Both the position numbers and the translations under genes were made by a program. This document shows, piece after piece, positions 6,441 through 8,493 of a stretch of 8,493 nucleotides of DNA. The notes beneath the pieces are model-generated. The model made no database searches and was not told the origin of the DNA. It saw only the letters and a list, made by a program, of their open reading frames with translations. This DNA comes from Flammeovirgaceae bacterium (lineage in GTDB: Bacteria; Bacteroidota; Bacteroidia; Cytophagales; Cyclobacteriaceae), in assembly GCA_003229495.1 (NCBI GenBank), contig QIEB01000558.1, positions 1 through 8,493 on the forward strand, in the 5' to 3' direction. Each line of letters begins with the position of its first letter. Positions within the stretch are counted from its first letter, which is position 1.

Positions 6441-7011
6441 GAATGAGCATCAACCTGTAGAAAAGAGCAATTTTAGTTCTGGCCGCAGCAGACAAACATT
6501 GTTTCGGGTCACCATGAGGCAACAAATCAATCACATCGCCATTGCAGATAATAAAGCTGGGATGATCATCAGAATTGATACCCTGATAATTGGAATTATT
6601 ATGACCTTGTTGGGATCTGGAATTACCTTTAATGGTTCCGATTTCTTGAGCAGGGAACTTCTGAATATCCCATTTGGTATATTATTGATAATGTGTCTTA
6701 TATCCGCCATTTTTTCTGTATCCGCAACCAAACCGAAAATTATAAAAACCGTATCTGATGTACCCGCCATAAGACAAAGCCGACTGTTTTTTGGATATAT
6801 TAATGAGAAATCTCAGGAAGAATACTTGGAAGAGATGAGCACAATTCTCAGTTCCGGCCAGGAGATACATGAAAATCTTATTATTGACATTCATAACCAA
6901 GGCAAAATACTTAACAAGAAATATCGCAGATTGCATTGGGCGTTTACATTTTTTATGTGGGGGCTAATAGGAAGCGTTAGTTCTTTTCTCCTAATCTGGA
7001 TTTTTTCCTGA
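6439..7011 (+). CDS. PycTM-like (DUF5706) membrane protein, Pycsar effector-type
   Basis: This 190-residue protein matches my memory of the Pycsar effector transmembrane domain. It has the start L-F-R-V-T-M-R-Q-Q-I (21-30), then the diagnostic I-A-D-N-K-A-G-M (35-42) leading into helix 1 (about 46-64), helix 2 (about 77-96) ending A-T-K-P-K, a soluble stretch with L-F-F-G-Y-I (116-121) and E-E-Y-L-E-E-M (127-133), then L-N-K-K-Y-R-R-L (158-165) and a final helix (167-189). In known Pycsar systems a nucleotide cyclase makes cCMP or cUMP on phage infection, and such effectors disrupt the inner membrane. No cyclase or nucleotide-binding domain is visible in this protein or its neighbours, so it may be an orphan effector, a housekeeping relative, or paired with a distant cyclase. 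Relatives fused to an HD domain are known; here only the membrane part exists. A promoter-like sequence and a palindrome precede it. Confidence 0.75.
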   Translation: MNEHQPVEKSNFSSGRSRQTLFRVTMRQQINHIAIADNKAGMIIRIDTLIIGIIMTLLGSGITFNGSDFLSRELLNIPFGILLIMCLISAIFSVSATKPKIIKTVSDVPAIRQSRLFFGYINEKSQEEYLEEMSTILSSGQEIHENLIIDIHNQGKILNKKYRRLHWAFTFFMWGLIGSVSSFLLIWIFS

Positions 7012-7166
7012 TCTCTCAGAAATCGTTTGGAATCAAAAGATTATCTAATGACCTGGGTTATTTGCCCGCACATGTACGAAAAGGACCAATTTAGTGAACT
7101 TGCGTATTACAGGTAATGTATTATTATCACATCAAATAGACATTTTTCAATAAATTCAAGATCGGT

Positions 7167-8222
7167 ATGTACCCATTCTTCGACCCCTGTCAAATCAAGG
7201 CTGCCCAACATTTTATTTTGACCTTTTTAATTGGATTTACAGGTATCATTCAAGTCTCAGCACAAACTGATAGCTTGATCTTTAGTAACGGCAATGTCAT
7301 TGTAGGAGAGATCAAGAGTATGGATAAAGGTGTCATTCAAATCGAAACCGATTACAGCGACTCTGACTTCAAAATTGAATGGGACCAGGTATCAGAGATC
7401 TACAGCCCCAGGACCTACCTAATTACCCTTGAAGACGGAACTCGAGTTAACGAACCCATTAATACCGACCCTGATAATCCTCATCAGGTGATTATTGGTC
7501 AGGATGCAGCTTCGAGAACCATAGATTTAATCGACCTTGTATATATCAACCCTATCTCAAGGGGCTTCATCAGCAGGTTAAGCGCTGCGGTGTCCATTGG
7601 ATACAACTTTACCCGAAGCAATAATCTTAGCCAACTTACCACACGGATCAGCTTAGGCTATCTTTCAGATTTCTGGAGCCTTGACGGATCACTGGATATC
7701 GTAAGGAGTACTCAAGATGAGGCGAATGACGTCAGCCGTACGGATGGGCTAATATCTTTTAAGTACTTTCTAAAACATGACTGGTTTTTACAGGGCAAGG
7801 CTGACTTTCTCGCAAACGATGAACAAAAATTGAAACTACGATCTGCGTACAGCGTTGGTCTTGGAAAGTATCTGGTACATTCTAACCGTGTCAATGTATC
7901 TGTCAGCGGTGGAGGGGTGTGGAACAATGAAACTTTTACAGATGAAACGATCTCCAACAGGAACTCTGCTGAGGCTTTTTTAGGAAGTAACCTGGACATA
8001 TTTGACATCGGTGACCTCAATCTTTTTACAGGAATAACGGTATATCCTAGTCTTTCGGAAAACGGCAGGGTCAGGGCCGATTTCAAATTTGACTTGAAAT
8101 ACGATCTGCCACTGGACTTTTATATTAATTTTGGCTACACCCATAACTTTGACAGTGATCCAATCGAAGGCGCAGTAAAAAATGACTACGTGTTACAGAC
8201 TACTCTTGGGTGGGACTTGTAA
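7167..8222 (+). CDS. DUF481-type outer-membrane beta-barrel protein
   Basis: This 351-residue protein has a Sec signal peptide with a long N-region, a hydrophobic core (about 16-30) and a likely cleavage V-S-A|Q-T at residue 32. Residues 35-125 form a small beta domain, D-S-L-x-F-x-N-G-N-V-I-V-G-E-I-K-S-M-D-K-G-V-I-Q-I-E-T-D followed by I-x-W-D-Q-V-S-E-I, as commonly seen before DUF481 barrels. Residues from about 135 onward are alternating amphipathic strands rich in aromatic and polar residues (for example S-I-G-Y-N-F-T-R-S-N-N), finishing L-Q-T-T-L-G-W-D-L at the C-terminus as expected for an outer-membrane barrel. The family is of uncertain function (salt-induced YdiY-like proteins). It follows the PycTM-like gene by 155 bp with no recognised promoter, and the gap is too long to prove cotranscription. 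Confidence 0.84.
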   Translation: MYPFFDPCQIKAAQHFILTFLIGFTGIIQVSAQTDSLIFSNGNVIVGEIKSMDKGVIQIETDYSDSDFKIEWDQVSEIYSPRTYLITLEDGTRVNEPINTDPDNPHQVIIGQDAASRTIDLIDLVYINPISRGFISRLSAAVSIGYNFTRSNNLSQLTTRISLGYLSDFWSLDGSLDIVRSTQDEANDVSRTDGLISFKYFLKHDWFLQGKADFLANDEQKLKLRSAYSVGLGKYLVHSNRVNVSVSGGGVWNNETFTDETISNRNSAEAFLGSNLDIFDIGDLNLFTGITVYPSLSENGRVRADFKFDLKYDLPLDFYINFGYTHNFDSDPIEGAVKNDYVLQTTLGWDL

Positions 8223-8224
8223 AA

Positions 8225-8241
8225 CGGTTTTCCAAAAACCG
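8225..8241 (+). terminator. Hairpin just after the DUF481 gene
   Basis: CGGTTTT (8225-8231) and AAAACCG (8235-8241) form a perfect 7-bp stem with a 3-base loop, starting three bases after the stop codon. The following AATGGTGTTTT is only partly U-rich, so it is a weak intrinsic terminator candidate or a 3'-end stabilising hairpin. Confidence 0.42.
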
Positions 8242-8300
8242 AATGGTGTTTTAGATATAAGGATTCAAAAACTTCAAGAATATTAATAATTCACCTTATC

Positions 8301-8320
8301 ATTTTGGAATTATTCAAAAT
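8301..8320. repeat. Imperfect AT-rich palindrome
   Basis: ATTTT-g-GAAT and ATTCAAAAT are inverse copies (9 bp with one bulged G) around a single T. It lies between the DUF481 hairpin and the larger inverted repeat. It could be a regulator site or chance in AT-rich DNA. Confidence 0.3.
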
Positions 8321-8340
8321 TCTGGATTGTTTAAAGTAAA

Positions 8341-8402
8341 AGTATTAATTGTAGGGTATATTTGCGGTAATTTACCAAAAACAATACCCTACAATTAATA
8401 CT
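8341..8402. repeat. Perfect 19-bp inverted repeat with 24-bp centre
   Basis: The left arm 8341-8359 (AGTATTAATTGTAGGGTAT) is the exact reverse complement of the right arm 8384-8402. The 24-bp centre holds a smaller dyad, GGTAA-T-TTACC (8366-8376). Arm centres are 43 bp apart, close to four helical turns. The structure lies 22 bases upstream of the ATG at 8424 and overlaps a TAnnTTTG box. Options are a paired operator, a small invertible or palindromic element, or a minus-strand terminator (that strand reads TTTTACTTT after the arm). Confidence 0.9.
8357..8364 (+). promoter_or_regulatory. TATATTTG -7 box at the arm/loop junction of the inverted repeat
   Basis: TATATTTG matches TAnnTTTG perfectly; its first three bases belong to the left arm and the rest to the centre. 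A start near 8371 would give a leader of about 50 bases for the gene at 8424, beginning inside the loop so that only the right arm is transcribed. No TTG lies at the expected upstream distance. Confidence 0.45.
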
Positions 8403-8423
8403 ACAAAAACTCATATTACAACT

Positions 8424-8493
8424 ATGATACTGCACATAAAGAGTACTATTATTCTCATAATAAGCATAGTCTGTCTATGTATTACACCTGGCA
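8424..8493 (+). CDS. 5' end of a gene with an N-terminal signal or membrane segment (partial)
   Basis: An ATG at 8424 opens 23 codons that run off the right edge. They read M-I-L-H-I-K-S-T followed by a strongly hydrophobic run I-I-L-I-I-S-I-V-C-L-C-I, which looks like a signal peptide or first membrane helix. The promoter-like box and inverted repeat lie directly upstream. The product cannot be named from this fragment. Confidence 0.5.
   Translation, partial: MILHIKSTIILIISIVCLCITPG

Noticed and set aside
6531..6936. Minus-strand open frames opposite the PycTM-like gene
   Set aside because: They are antisense to a gene with a recognisable family pattern and show no motif or signal of their own.
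7712..8086. 124-residue minus-strand open frame
   Set aside because: It lies antisense within the DUF481 barrel region and its composition shows no recognisable domain.

Overview
The window looks like the chromosome of a Bacteroidota bacterium, probably a marine or polysaccharide-degrading member of the Cytophagia/Flavobacteriia type. This is inferred from four things. Both nucleoside phosphorylases and the DUF481 protein have Bacteroidota-like sequences. A surface-lipoprotein export-like motif (C-S-S-D-D) follows one lipobox. TAnnTTTG-type promoter boxes occur, with few good Shine-Dalgarno sites. A sulfatase sits next to a malectin-domain lipoprotein. Base composition is moderate to AT-rich.

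Layout. Positions 1-769 (+) hold the 3' part of a two-domain (ALDH16-type) aldehyde dehydrogenase gene. A perfect 5-bp tandem duplication at 329-338 shifts its frame, and the gene runs out in an octanucleotide tandem repeat (745-802). A uridine phosphorylase-like gene converges on it (821-1702, -). A DeoD-type purine nucleoside phosphorylase is divergent from that (1864-2571, +). With the aldehyde dehydrogenase these suggest a nucleoside/deoxyribose salvage neighbourhood: phosphorolysis of nucleosides, then oxidation of the aldehyde released from deoxyribose-5-phosphate.

Positions 2618-3779 (-) carry two tightly spaced genes for small three-helix membrane proteins of the PepSY-associated TM type. 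They share a pair of histidines 23 residues apart bracketing the first helix. Divergent from them is a short malectin-domain lipoprotein (3973-4515, +). A leader region with two stem-loops separates it from a lipoprotein sulfatase with an intact formylglycine motif (4676-6244, +). This pair probably binds and desulfates an extracellular sulfated glycan, but no SusC/SusD genes are in view.

Positions 6439-7011 (+) encode a standalone membrane protein that resembles the Pycsar effector domain (PycTM, DUF5706). No cyclase gene is visible next to it. A DUF481-type outer-membrane protein follows (7167-8222, +). The window closes with an AT-rich intergenic region. It contains a perfect 19-bp inverted repeat with 24 bp between the arms, which overlaps a perfect TAnnTTTG box, followed by the first 23 codons of a gene that appears to start with a signal or membrane segment (8424 onward).

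I see no clearly new multi-gene system. The points most worth following are the cyclase-less PycTM-like protein, the inverted repeat over the promoter at the right edge, the paired PepSY-type genes, and the simple-repeat lesions in the aldehyde dehydrogenase gene. No tRNA, rRNA, CRISPR array or insertion sequence was recognised.
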